Of a stretch of DNA of 32,030 nt, positions 22,320 to 31,889 are shown one piece after another (the first letter of the stretch is position 1; every line of letters begins with the position of its first letter). The DNA comes from an uncultured Mucispirillum sp. (GTDB lineage: Bacteria; Chrysiogenota; Deferribacteres; Deferribacterales; Mucispirillaceae). The notes below the pieces were generated by a model that saw only the letters and a list, made by a program, of their open reading frames with translations, was not told the DNA's origin and did not search any database. The stretch is taken from the NCBI GenBank assembly GCA_910586745.1, contig CAJUJZ010000010.1, positions 1 to 32,030 of the forward strand, given 5' to 3'. The position numbers and the translations under genes were made by a program.

Positions 22320-23972
22320 TTATAATTTAAAGAAAGATGCTTCTTCTTTTAGCTGGATAGAAATAGTTTCAAGTTTTTCAACTTCTCTAACATTTTCCTG
22401 CATCATGCTTTGAGTATTAGATGACATATCAGCCATTTCAGCTAAATATGTTTCAATAGTATGTATACCATTTTCCTGTTCAGTAGATGATGTGCTTACA
22501 TCTTGAGCCATAGCAAGCGAACCCTGAGCCTGTTTTTGAATTTCATTTAATATTTCACTTGTAATGCCTGCAAGTTCTAAGCCTTTTTCTACCTGTGGCA
22601 GAGTTTGTTCCATAGCAGATACTGCTATTTCAATTTCTTTTTGAATTTCAGTAATCATATTAGTAATTTGAGCAGTAGTATCACCTGTTCTTTCTGCAAG
22701 TTTTCTAACCTCATCTGCAACAACAGCAAAGCCTCTGCCATGTTCGCCGGCTCTAGCTGCCTCAATAGCAGCATTTAATGCAAGCAGGTTAGTCTGGTCT
22801 GCAACTTCAGCAATTAAGCCTGCACTGCCACTGATTTCTGTAGATTTATCTTTAAGGTTTTTAATTTTTTCAGCAGTTTCAAGTACTGTAGAGCTTACTT
22901 TATTAATAGCTTCTGTAGTGTTATTCATAGCTTCATTACCTTTTTTAGAAAGCTCTAATGTTTTTTCAGAATTTTGCTCTGTCTGTCTTGCAATTTCAGC
23001 AATTTTTGCTGTGCCTGCACTGATTATTTTTATTTGGTCAACACTTCTCATAGATGCAGCGTGCTGGTCTTCTGCAGCATGCTGTGCCTGACTAGAAGAA
23101 TCTGCTACAACATGGGTGCTTTTACCTAATTCTTCTGCTGAATGCTGGATATTTCTGATAACATTTCTTAAGTGTCCCTGCATAAATACAATGTGGGAAA
23201 GCATACTGTCTGTATTTTTCTGGTTAGTTTTAATTTCATTGGATAAATCACCCTGAGAAATTGCATTAAAGCTTTTAGAAGCATCCTGTGGGTCTCCACC
23301 CAAAAGTTTAACAAGGTATCTGATAATGAAAAATGCAATAGAAAAGCCAAGTATTAAAGCTATGATAGAGTTTAATATCATCATAAATTTAAAGTTAGCT
23401 GTGCTTGCTGTAACGATAGGTGTAACAGCCTGATTTTTTGCTTCTTCTAAGTTAATAAATTCATTTATAAATTTTAACCAGTCTACAAATAATGGGCGAA
23501 CTTTATTTAATTTCTCCATCATTTCAACATTATTCCCAGCATTTTTGTCGGCTATTATGCCTTGAATTAATGGCATTGCTGCTGTTTCTGTATTATTGAT
23601 TTTATCTAAAATAGCTTTTTCTTCGCTTGTAAGCATATTTTTATTAACAAAATTTTCCATCATTCGATTTTTTGCATCTATATAAAACTGCTCCTCAAAG
23701 CTTATTTCTTCAAGATACTTATTTAAATTCTGCTGATTATTTGCAAGTACAACATCTCTAATAGATATTGAGCGGTTATGCACTGAACCCCTGTAATCTA
23801 TTGCTACCCTTTGTTTTGCGGAATTAACATTATTAATTTCAGCCAGATTTCTATCAATAAAACTAATTCTGTTTATTGAAAGAATTGATATACCTAATAT
23901 AATTAAAACAAGTACACCATAACCTGCACCAATTATGTTAAATATACTGATTTGCCGTTTTTCATTATTCAT
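22320..23972 (-). CDS. methyl-accepting chemotaxis protein with 4HB-type sensor
   Basis: 550 residues. Membrane helix 1 (about 11-33), an all-helical periplasmic sensor of about 160 residues resembling 4HB_MCP (35-193), membrane helix 2 (about 195-221), a HAMP-like linker (about 222-275), and a long cytoplasmic coiled coil with the conserved tip DQTNLLALNAAIEAARAGEH and GRGFAVVADEVRKLAERT (about 392-429), which contacts CheA/CheW. It ends SFFKL without the NWETF-like pentapeptide that tethers CheR. The ligand is unknown. It is monocistronic. Confidence 0.93.
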   Translation of the reverse strand: MNNEKRQISIFNIIGAGYGVLVLIILGISILSINRISFIDRNLAEINNVNSAKQRVAIDYRGSVHNRSISIRDVVLANNQQNLNKYLEEISFEEQFYIDAKNRMMENFVNKNMLTSEEKAILDKINNTETAAMPLIQGIIADKNAGNNVEMMEKLNKVRPLFVDWLKFINEFINLEEAKNQAVTPIVTASTANFKFMMILNSIIALILGFSIAFFIIRYLVKLLGGDPQDASKSFNAISQGDLSNEIKTNQKNTDSMLSHIVFMQGHLRNVIRNIQHSAEELGKSTHVVADSSSQAQHAAEDQHAASMRSVDQIKIISAGTAKIAEIARQTEQNSEKTLELSKKGNEAMNNTTEAINKVSSTVLETAEKIKNLKDKSTEISGSAGLIAEVADQTNLLALNAAIEAARAGEHGRGFAVVADEVRKLAERTGDTTAQITNMITEIQKEIEIAVSAMEQTLPQVEKGLELAGITSEILNEIQKQAQGSLAMAQDVSTSSTEQENGIHTIETYLAEMADMSSNTQSMMQENVREVEKLETISIQLKEEASFFKL

Positions 23973-24057
23973 AGACTGCTCCCAAATATTGATTTATTGC
24001 CATAAAATAAATAAAGCAGATAAAGGCAATTAATCACTCAAAAATAGTAATAATTAC

Positions 24058-24086
24058 TATTTATCGTATTCAAATACATAAGTCAA
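24058..24086 (-). promoter_or_regulatory. candidate promoter of the chemoreceptor gene
   Basis: On the minus strand: TTGACT (24086-24081), 17 bp, TAAATA (24063-24058). ACGATAAA at the -10 also recalls the GCCGATAA of flagellar sigma-28 promoters, but no convincing TAAA -35 is placed. The sigma factor is undecided. Confidence 0.35.
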
Positions 24087-24212
24087 GGCAAATATATTTA
24101 TATAATATAATAAAATACTTTTCTTATGTAAAAAAATAATGTATATATAAAATAATGGATTAAAGTTTTTAGATAAACAAGCATAATCTACAAACTTATA
24201 TAAGGATTATAA

Positions 24213-25244
24213 ATGAGCAGTATTAAAAGGATTTCTTTTCAAGAAGGTGTTGACTTATACAATAATGCAGATATTTTAGAGCTTGGCAGAATGGCTGATG
24301 ATATCCGCAAAAAAAAACACCAAGAAAATATTGTAACATTTGTTATAGACAGAAATATTAACTATACTAACATCTGCACATGTAAATGTAAATTCTGTGC
24401 CTTTTATAAAAATGAAGGTGAAGAAGGCGGATATGTTATTTCAAAAGAGGAGCTTGCACAGAAAATTCAAGAAACACTTGATTTAGGCGGCTCACAAATT
24501 TTGCTGCAGGGCGGTCTTCATCCTGAATATAAAATTGATTTCTATGAAGATATGCTGAACTATATGAAAACTTTTCCAGTGTGGCTGCATGCATTTTCGC
24601 CACCTGAGATACACCATATTGCAAAAATGAGTGGCTTAACTATTGCAGAAACAATAAAAAGGCTTGCAGCCGCAGGGCTTGACTCTATCCCTGGAGGCGG
24701 TGCAGAAATATTAGATGATGAAGCAAGAAAAAATGTAAGTCCTAATAAAATTAATTCTGCAGCATGGCTTTCTGTTATGGAAGAAGCTCATAAACAGGGG
24801 CTTAAAACTACAGCTACAATGATGTTTCGTAAAAAAGATGCAGCAGAGATCATTTTATGTCATTTTGATAAAATACGCTCATTACAAGATAAAACAGGCG
24901 GATTTACTGCTTTTATCCCTTGGCCATTTCAGCCAGGTAACAGCGAATTAGATGATGAAGCAGTTACTGCTGTAGAATATTTACGAGTGCTTGCTATTGC
25001 TAGAATATACCTTGATAATATACCAAATATACAAGTTTCATGGGTAACGCAGGGAGCAAAGGTTGCACAGATTGGTTTATTTTTTGGCGGCAACGATTTT
25101 GGCAGTGTTATGATAGAAGAAAATGTTGTCCGTGCAGCAGGTGCTAATTTTCGCCTTAAAACTGAAGAAATTAAACATATTATTAAAACAGCAGGCTTTA
25201 TACCTAAGGTTCGTAATATGCAGTATGACATTATAGACGAATAA
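24213..25244 (+). CDS. mqnC: cyclic dehypoxanthinyl futalosine synthase, radical SAM
   Basis: 343 residues, normal length. The radical SAM cluster motif is Cys55-x3-Cys59-x2-Cys62 (NICTCKCKFCAFY), preceded by FVIDRNINYTN. GGSQILLQGGLHPE, IPGGGAEI and SWVTQGAKVAQ with FFGGNDFGSVMIEENVV distinguish MqnC from MqnE. It closes the futalosine-derived ring to make cyclic DHFL in the alternative menaquinone pathway, in the cytoplasm. No other mqn genes are within the window. The GAF-kinase gene starts 33 bases downstream. Confidence 0.93.
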   Translation: MSSIKRISFQEGVDLYNNADILELGRMADDIRKKKHQENIVTFVIDRNINYTNICTCKCKFCAFYKNEGEEGGYVISKEELAQKIQETLDLGGSQILLQGGLHPEYKIDFYEDMLNYMKTFPVWLHAFSPPEIHHIAKMSGLTIAETIKRLAAAGLDSIPGGGAEILDDEARKNVSPNKINSAAWLSVMEEAHKQGLKTTATMMFRKKDAAEIILCHFDKIRSLQDKTGGFTAFIPWPFQPGNSELDDEAVTAVEYLRVLAIARIYLDNIPNIQVSWVTQGAKVAQIGLFFGGNDFGSVMIEENVVRAAGANFRLKTEEIKHIIKTAGFIPKVRNMQYDIIDE

Positions 25245-25277
25245 TTATAAATTAAATTTTTTGCATGGAAGTGTCAC

Positions 25278-26402
25278 TTGAAAGGGCCGTTATTAAATGT
25301 ATTAATTAAAATTTCTGCAGAAATCAACTCTACTATGGAGCTTGATACTCTGCTGCCTGATATTGTCAAAATCACGGGTGATTATTTAAAAGTCCGCAAT
25401 GCTTCCATTATGCTTATTGACTGGGATACTCTTACAATAAACTGTTACACAGGCTGTTCACCACACCATAACTCATTATCTATTAAGCAGGGAATTATAG
25501 GTGATGTGGCAGGCACAGGTACAGAATATATTGTGAATAAAAAATATTCTTCATCATCAAGTAAATCTTTCCTTGCCCTGCCATTAAAAGCAGGCAGTAA
25601 AATATTAGGTGTTTTTAACTTAACAGATAAAGATGAAGACTATTTTAATGATGATGATGTTTCAATAGCAAGATATATTGCTTCTCAGTGTGCTTTAGCA
25701 ATAGAAAGACACAATATATATAATAAAATGAGAGCCAATGAAAACCTGCAGGCCATAGGTCTTTTAAAATCTTCTGTTGCTCATGATATATCAAACCTTT
25801 TAGCGATTGCAGATGTTTATCTTGGACTTATGGAAGATGAAGTTGATAAATCATCTACAATATATGAATATGTAAAAGCAGTAAAAAGCGAAATGAAACG
25901 CATAAGCATACTTGCAACAGATATGCTTGACTTATCAAAAGATAAACTTGTAGTCCATAAAACTAAATTTAAAATAAGCGAACTTGTTAATGAATTAAAA
26001 TTATACAGTGAAACATTTTCTAAAAATTCTAATGCAAAAGTAGAGTTTCGTATAAAATGTGATGATGAGATAGCAGCAGATAAAAACAGGCTTTTCAGAG
26101 TATTTTTTAATCTGCTTAATAATGCAGGTGATGCAGTAAAAGAAAACGGCAGAATTATTTTTGCTGTTAAAAAAACAGGCAAGGCTATTTCTTTCTTAGT
26201 TGCAGATAATGGCAAAGGCATACAAAAAGAAGATATTGGAAAACTTTTTCAGCCATTTTATACTTCAGGCAAAATCAAAGGCACAGGGCTTGGGCTGGCG
26301 GTAGTTCATGATATTATAGAAGCCCATTCAGGCAGTATTCGTGTCCGCTCTACATTAGGCTCTTATACATGTTTTCTTATAAGGATACCAAAAGATGGAT
26401 AG
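25278..26402 (+). CDS. cytoplasmic GAF-domain sensor histidine kinase
   Basis: 374 residues from a TTG start at 25278 with GGAAGTG seven bases upstream; the ATG and GTG just before are out of frame. There is no membrane helix. A GAF domain (about 10-145, with PLKAGSKILGVFNLTDK) is followed by HisKA with His169 (SSVAHDISNLLAI) and an ATPase domain: N box FFNLLNNAGDAV (Asn278/Asn282), G1 DNGKGI (310-315), G2 GTGLGL (335-340). It should autophosphorylate in response to a small molecule or redox signal. No response regulator is adjacent. Its end overlaps the fapA start by eight bases, which ties it to the flagellar gene. Confidence 0.92.
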   Translation: MKGPLLNVLIKISAEINSTMELDTLLPDIVKITGDYLKVRNASIMLIDWDTLTINCYTGCSPHHNSLSIKQGIIGDVAGTGTEYIVNKKYSSSSSKSFLALPLKAGSKILGVFNLTDKDEDYFNDDDVSIARYIASQCALAIERHNIYNKMRANENLQAIGLLKSSVAHDISNLLAIADVYLGLMEDEVDKSSTIYEYVKAVKSEMKRISILATDMLDLSKDKLVVHKTKFKISELVNELKLYSETFSKNSNAKVEFRIKCDDEIAADKNRLFRVFFNLLNNAGDAVKENGRIIFAVKKTGKAISFLVADNGKGIQKEDIGKLFQPFYTSGKIKGTGLGLAVVHDIIEAHSGSIRVRSTLGSYTCFLIRIPKDG

Positions 26403-27933
26403 AATAACAGTCAGGGCAGAAAAACCGCAGGAAAGGGCAAAAGATATATGCAATAAAGTCTATAATCTGCGTGCAGGTGAATATGAAATAGAGGGCGGCA
26501 CAGAAGACAGAGCCACAGTAATATTTAAGTGTGTAAACAATACTGCCAATTCAAAAGTATTCTTAACAACAGATGAAGGTGCTTTTACTGGCTATCTTTT
26601 TATGTATCCAGCATTAAATGAAGGCACAATGCACACTCTGGAAGAAATCCTTGATTATCTAGCTTCAGAAGAAATAGAAAATATTGATAAAAACCAGATA
26701 AGCAGCCTTTTCAACAGGTTTGCTGATGGAGAAGTTATTGAAAATGAAGTTATAGCAGAAGGTATACGACCTACTGCAGGAAAAGATGCAGAAATAACTC
26801 TCCATTTTGGTGCAGCAGATAAAAAACCAAAAATTAAAGATGGTAAGGTAGACTTTAAAAACCTTGATAATATTGTAATGGTTGAAAAAGGTAGTGTGCT
26901 TATTACTAAAAAACCAGCAATACAGGGCAGCCGTGGCAGAAATATTAAAGGGGAGGAAGTTACTCCAACACCTGCAAAAGATATCGTTATACTTCCAGGC
27001 GATGGAGCAACAGTTAATGAAGCAGGCACAATATTTTCTGCTACTACAGACGGATATGTAGATTTTGGTAATAAGCGTCTTGGTGTGTATCCTGTTTATA
27101 TGGTAAAAGGTAATGTGGATTACTCTACAGGCAATATCCGTTTTAATGGGTCTGTCCATGTAAAAGGTGATGTTCTTTCAGGCTTTAAGATAGAAGTTGA
27201 TAAGCATATATTAGTTGATGGTATTTGTCAGGATTGTGAAATTATTGCAAAAGGCAATGTTATTTTAAGAACTGGTATAAAATGCACAGGTTCTGGGCTT
27301 GTAAGAGCTGGCGGCACTGCTGTGATTGGATATGCTGAAAAAGCAAAGGTATATGCAAGAGAAAGTATAGAAATAAGAAAATATGCTTTTAACTGCGAGC
27401 TTTTTGCAGGCACTAAAATAGATGCAATGAATGGTGATGGCATTATTGCTGGCGGCTTAATCAGAGCATTTCAGGATATTTCTGTAAAACAGCTTGGGAC
27501 AAACGGTAATTCTAAATTTAATGTAATTATTGGAATGAAATATTATATAGAATTTGAGCTTGAAAAACTCCGCAGAGAAAAAGTACGGATTGCAGAAACT
27601 ATTGAAAGAGTAGATACTGCACTTTCAAGGTTTAATCTGAACAGACCAAAAATTGCAAATCACCCTAAAATTATTAAAATGCTTGAAGTTAAGTCATCTT
27701 TAGGTGAATTGATTACTGAACTTGATAAAAGAGAAGCTAAACTTATAGAAGAAAATAAGGCAAAATCACCTAGAATGAAAGTAAAAAATAAAGTATTTGA
27801 AGGGGTAACTGTTATGTTTTATAATGTTGGTGCAGTTGTAAAAGAACCTATGGAAAATATGGTATTTTACTATGATGATAAATACGGTGAAGTTGCCTGG
27901 ATAAGCCTTAAAAATGCCAATGCACTTGATTAA
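26395..27933 (+). CDS. fapA: FapA-family (DUF342) protein
   Basis: 512 residues. The N-terminal part (about 1-75) resembles a FapA_N domain. Then comes a right-handed beta-solenoid region rich in short Gly/Val repeats (VKGNVDYSTGNIRFNGSVHV, CEIIAKGNVILRTGIKC, AGGTAVIGYAEKAKVYA), and a C-terminal coiled coil (about 388-460) containing FELEKLRREKVRIAETIERV. FapA was linked to flagellar pole assembly in Vibrio. Related proteins are widespread, so the function here is probable, not proven. The start codon lies inside the end of the kinase gene, so the two are translationally coupled. Confidence 0.85.
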   Translation: MDRITVRAEKPQERAKDICNKVYNLRAGEYEIEGGTEDRATVIFKCVNNTANSKVFLTTDEGAFTGYLFMYPALNEGTMHTLEEILDYLASEEIENIDKNQISSLFNRFADGEVIENEVIAEGIRPTAGKDAEITLHFGAADKKPKIKDGKVDFKNLDNIVMVEKGSVLITKKPAIQGSRGRNIKGEEVTPTPAKDIVILPGDGATVNEAGTIFSATTDGYVDFGNKRLGVYPVYMVKGNVDYSTGNIRFNGSVHVKGDVLSGFKIEVDKHILVDGICQDCEIIAKGNVILRTGIKCTGSGLVRAGGTAVIGYAEKAKVYARESIEIRKYAFNCELFAGTKIDAMNGDGIIAGGLIRAFQDISVKQLGTNGNSKFNVIIGMKYYIEFELEKLRREKVRIAETIERVDTALSRFNLNRPKIANHPKIIKMLEVKSSLGELITELDKREAKLIEENKAKSPRMKVKNKVFEGVTVMFYNVGAVVKEPMENMVFYYDDKYGEVAWISLKNANALD

Positions 27934-27940
27934 TATATAA

Positions 27941-27976
27941 AAGGAGTAATAAAAGCCTTTATGCTTTTACAATAAA
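27941..27976 (+). promoter_or_regulatory. displaced ribosome site with hairpin before uvrA
   Basis: AAGGAG (27941-27946) is 30 bases from the uvrA ATG, too far for normal spacing. Between them TAAAAGC and GCTTTTA flank a six-base loop, a 7-bp stem. Folding would reduce the effective distance to roughly ten bases. A mini-frame ATGCTTTTACAATAA also ends just before the uvrA start. Confidence 0.5.
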
Positions 27977-30784
27977 ATGAAAAATAATATAATCATCCGC
28001 GGTGCAAGACAGCACAATCTTAAAAATATTGATTTAGACATACCAAAAAATTCTCTTGTTGTAATAACTGGGGTCAGTGGCTCTGGTAAATCTACACTTG
28101 CTTTTGATACTTTATATGCAGAAGGTCAAAGAAGATATGTGGAAAGCCTTTCTTCTTATGCAAGGCAGTTTTTAGAACTTATGGAAAAACCTGATGTGGA
28201 TTTAATAGAATATTTATCCCCGGCTATCAGCATAGAGCAGAAATCTATAAGCAAAAACCCACGGTCAACAGTTGGCACTATTACAGAAATATATGACTAC
28301 ATGCGTCTTTTATTTGCAAGGGTTGGTGATGTATTCTGCCCAAACTGTAATAAAAAAATACAGTCATACACTGTGCAGAAAATAGTTGATAATGTATTAG
28401 CTTATGGAGAAGGGTCAAGAATAGAAATACTTTCACCTGTTATTAGAGGTAAAAAAGGCGAATTTAAAAAATATTTTAAAGATATGCTTAAAAATGGATT
28501 TGTGCGTGCTTATCTTGACGGTGAAAGTATACGCCTTGAAGATGATATAGAGATAGATAAAAATGTAAAACATGATGTATCTATATCTGTAGACAGGATA
28601 GTTATAAAAGATGATGTTGCAAGAAGATTAACTGATTCTATAGAAATAGCTTTAAGAAATGCAGACGGCTTAGTGGAAATATTATGTAATGGAGAAAAAA
28701 CTTTATACAGCGAAAAATTTGCTTGTATTGACTGCGGTATAAGCATTGCAGAAGTAGAGCCTAGAATATTTTCTTTTAATAACCCATTTGGTGCCTGCCC
28801 AGTATGCGAGGGTATTGGGGAACGCTCAGTATTTGATGAAGATCTAGTTATTCCCGATAAATCAAAAAGCATAAGAGAAGGTGCTGTAAAAGTATGGGAG
28901 CAGTATGATAACTTCCATTTTTATAATATATTAAATGCACTTTCAGCAAAATATGATATAGCATTAAACAGTCCGTGGCAGAAACTTTCTCAAAAACACA
29001 GGGATATTATTCTTCATGGAGTAGAAGAACCTATAGAACTTTTTACATTTAAAGGTGATAAGAAAGTTTTTTATGAAAAACAGTTTCAAGGTGTTTTTGG
29101 TGAGTTGCAGCAGATGCTTTCATCTGGCATTATCAGTGAAATAGAAACAGCTAAAAAATACATGATTTTCCGACCATGTGAAGAATGCAGCGGCACAAGG
29201 CTTAAAAAAGAAAGCCTTTCTGTCAGGATTAATGGTCTTAATATTGCAGAAGTTGCTAAATTTAATATTAAGCAGGCAATAGGTTTCTTTTCCAAACTGG
29301 AATTTGACGGCTTTAAAAAAGAAGTGGCAGATAAAATTATTAGAGAAATATTAAGGCGTCTTAATTTTCTTAATGATGTAGGCATAGATTATATTACAAT
29401 GGACAGGAAAGCATCTACTTTATCAGGCGGTGAAGCTCAAAGAATAAGGCTCGCAACACAGATTGGCTCAGGGCTTACTGGTGTACTTTATGTTCTTGAT
29501 GAGCCATCTATAGGTCTGCACCAGCGAGATAATGATATGCTTATAGCTACTCTTAAAAATTTAAGAGATATAGGCAACAGTGTAATAGTTGTAGAGCATG
29601 ATGAAGATACTATTATGCAGTGCGACCAGATTATAGATATGGGAGTAGGAGCAGGCAGAAAAGGCGGCGAAGTAGTGTTTCAAGGCACGCCAAAAAAATT
29701 AATGCATTCAGAGCAGTCATTAACAGGCGGGTATCTTTCTGGCAGACTTAATATTGAAGTGCCAAAAGAAAGACTGAAAGTTGATAAAACTAAAATTATC
29801 TCCATAAAAGGAGCAAAAGAGCATAACTTAAAAAATATAAATGTAGATATTCCTCTTGGTTTAATCACATGTGTTACAGGTGTCAGCGGTTCTGGCAAGT
29901 CTACATTAATATTAAATATATTATATCCTGAGCTTATGAGGCAGCTTTACGGCTCTACATATAAAGCAGGCGAGCATAAAGCTGTAACAGGTGTATCTAA
30001 TATTGATAAAGTTATAGATATAGACCAGTCACCAATAGGAAGAACACCACGAAGCAACCCTGTCACTTATACAGATATATTTAAGGATATAAGGGGGCTT
30101 TTTGCTGTTACACCTGAAGCAAAGATGCGTGGCTATAATGCAGGCAGGTTCAGCTTCAATAAAAAAGGCGGCAGATGTGAAATATGTCAGGGTGAAGGAT
30201 ATATTGAAATAGAAATGCACTTTCTTCCTGATATGTTTGTAAAATGCGATGCCTGTAACGGCTCACGATACAACAGAGATACATTAGATATTACTTATAA
30301 AGGTAAAAATATTGCAGAATGTCTTGATATGACAGTTAATCAGTCAGTAGAATTTTTTGATAATATACCAAAACTGAAAGCGAAACTGGAAGTATTAAGA
30401 GATGTAGGTTTAGGCTATATTAAACTTGGCCAGCCTGCTACTACCTTATCAGGTGGTGAAGCTCAAAGGGTAAAACTTGCAAAAGAGTTAATGAAACGCT
30501 CTACAGGCAGAACGGTATATCTTTTTGATGAACCAACTACAGGTCTGCATTTTGATGATATTAATAAACTAATTAAAATATTCCAAAGACTGCGTGATAA
30601 CGGTAACAGTATAGTAATTATTGAACATAACTTAGATGTAATAAAATGTGCTGATTATATAATAGATTTAGGTCCAGAAGGTGGTGATGGCGGCGGAGAA
30701 ATAGTGTTTGCAGGCACACCAGAAGACTGTGTAAAATGCAAAAAATCATATACTGGTAAATATCTTAAAAGCAAGCTGAAATAA
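27977..30784 (+). CDS. uvrA: excinuclease ABC subunit A
   Basis: 935 residues, normal length. UvrA is the ATP-dependent damage-recognition subunit of nucleotide excision repair. Two ABC modules are visible: Walker A GVSGSGKST near 32-40 and again in the second half, two LSGGEAQR signatures, and Walker B YVLDEPSIGLH and YLFDEPTTGLH. Zinc modules CPNC...CIDC/CPVC and CEIC...CDAC are present. The start is set by the typical MKNNIIIRGARQHNLKNI. No uvrB or uvrC is adjacent. Confidence 0.97.
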   Translation: MKNNIIIRGARQHNLKNIDLDIPKNSLVVITGVSGSGKSTLAFDTLYAEGQRRYVESLSSYARQFLELMEKPDVDLIEYLSPAISIEQKSISKNPRSTVGTITEIYDYMRLLFARVGDVFCPNCNKKIQSYTVQKIVDNVLAYGEGSRIEILSPVIRGKKGEFKKYFKDMLKNGFVRAYLDGESIRLEDDIEIDKNVKHDVSISVDRIVIKDDVARRLTDSIEIALRNADGLVEILCNGEKTLYSEKFACIDCGISIAEVEPRIFSFNNPFGACPVCEGIGERSVFDEDLVIPDKSKSIREGAVKVWEQYDNFHFYNILNALSAKYDIALNSPWQKLSQKHRDIILHGVEEPIELFTFKGDKKVFYEKQFQGVFGELQQMLSSGIISEIETAKKYMIFRPCEECSGTRLKKESLSVRINGLNIAEVAKFNIKQAIGFFSKLEFDGFKKEVADKIIREILRRLNFLNDVGIDYITMDRKASTLSGGEAQRIRLATQIGSGLTGVLYVLDEPSIGLHQRDNDMLIATLKNLRDIGNSVIVVEHDEDTIMQCDQIIDMGVGAGRKGGEVVFQGTPKKLMHSEQSLTGGYLSGRLNIEVPKERLKVDKTKIISIKGAKEHNLKNINVDIPLGLITCVTGVSGSGKSTLILNILYPELMRQLYGSTYKAGEHKAVTGVSNIDKVIDIDQSPIGRTPRSNPVTYTDIFKDIRGLFAVTPEAKMRGYNAGRFSFNKKGGRCEICQGEGYIEIEMHFLPDMFVKCDACNGSRYNRDTLDITYKGKNIAECLDMTVNQSVEFFDNIPKLKAKLEVLRDVGLGYIKLGQPATTLSGGEAQRVKLAKELMKRSTGRTVYLFDEPTTGLHFDDINKLIKIFQRLRDNGNSIVIIEHNLDVIKCADYIIDLGPEGGDGGGEIVFAGTPEDCVKCKKSYTGKYLKSKLK

Positions 30785-30824
30785 ATCCTGTGAATAGATG
30801 TGTATATTTAAGGTGTAGGTAGAT

Positions 30825-31889
30825 ATGGCAGAAAATCAGGACGGAGCAGAAAAGAGCGAGGAAGCCACTTCCAAGAAAAAGGAAGATGCCCGTAAAGAAG
30901 GTAATGTTGCTAAAAGTATGGACTTATCTTCTGGTGTGCTGCTTGTGGCAGCAGTTGCAGCAATGTATGTCTATGTGCCTTATATGCTTGATAATTTTGA
31001 AAATCTTGTAGAAGAATTTTTTAAATTTAATAATTTTACTATTACTAAAGAATCTGCTGCTGATTTATTTTTATTTTCTTTGCAGTTTATGGCTAAGGTA
31101 ACACTTCCTATATTTGCCCTTCTTTTTGTATTAGCAATAGGTATAAATGCGTATCAGGTTGGCTTTTATATTTCTACAAAAGCAATAGAGCCTAAATTTA
31201 ATAAGCTTAATTTCTTTGCAAATTTTATGAAAACATTTTTTAATAAACGCAAGGTAGTAGAGCTTATAAAGTCACTTTTAAAAATATTTGTGCTTACAGC
31301 TTATGCCTGGTATTTAGTTCATAATGAGGTTGATACAATTGTCCGAATGACAGATGCAGATTACAGAGACCTGATGGTATATCTTGGTCATTTAGTTTTT
31401 GATGTAGCAATCCGTATTGCAGCATTAGTGCTTGTAATAGGTATTGCAGATTATGCTTATCAGAAATGGCAGCATAATGAAGACTTAAAAATGACAAAGC
31501 AGGAAGTAAAAGAAGAATATAAGCAGATGGAAGGGGACCCTATTGTAAAAAACCGTATCAGACAGGCTCAAAGAGATGCCGCAAGGCAGCGTATGATGGA
31601 GGAAGTTCCTAAATCAGATGTAGTAATTACTAATCCTACCCACTATGCTGTTGCTGTCAGATATGATATGGATGTGGACAGAGCACCAAAGGTTACAGCA
31701 AAAGGTCAGCGTTTAATGGCATTAAAAATAAAAGAAATAGCAAGAGCCAGTGGAGTAAAAATAGTAGAAGACCCACCACTTGCAAGAACACTGTATAACT
31801 CTGTAGAAGTTGATGAGGAAATACCAGAAACACTTTATAAAGCACTGGCACAAATCCTAATGACACTTGATAAGTTTAGAAGAAGATAA
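30825..31889 (+). CDS. flhB: flagellar type III export switch protein FlhB
   Basis: 354 residues, normal length. An acidic/lysine-rich N terminus (EKSEEATSKKKEDARKEGN), four membrane helices (about 35-55, 83-112, 145-165, 187-207), a cytoplasmic linker, and the self-cleaving domain with Asn270-Pro-Thr-His273 (VVITNPTHYAVAVRYD), cut between Asn and Pro. FlhB sets substrate specificity of the export gate and partners FlhA and FliPQR; fliR is 12.7 kb away on the other strand. No flhA is in the window; the 141 bases after the stop hold nothing I can name. Confidence 0.96.
   Translation: MAENQDGAEKSEEATSKKKEDARKEGNVAKSMDLSSGVLLVAAVAAMYVYVPYMLDNFENLVEEFFKFNNFTITKESAADLFLFSLQFMAKVTLPIFALLFVLAIGINAYQVGFYISTKAIEPKFNKLNFFANFMKTFFNKRKVVELIKSLLKIFVLTAYAWYLVHNEVDTIVRMTDADYRDLMVYLGHLVFDVAIRIAALVLVIGIADYAYQKWQHNEDLKMTKQEVKEEYKQMEGDPIVKNRIRQAQRDAARQRMMEEVPKSDVVITNPTHYAVAVRYDMDVDRAPKVTAKGQRLMALKIKEIARASGVKIVEDPPLARTLYNSVEVDEEIPETLYKALAQILMTLDKFRRR

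Noticed and set aside
26665..27159. 164-residue minus-strand frame inside fapA
   Set aside because: Cysteine/histidine/phenylalanine-rich composition typical of antisense shadow frames; fapA is clear on the other strand.
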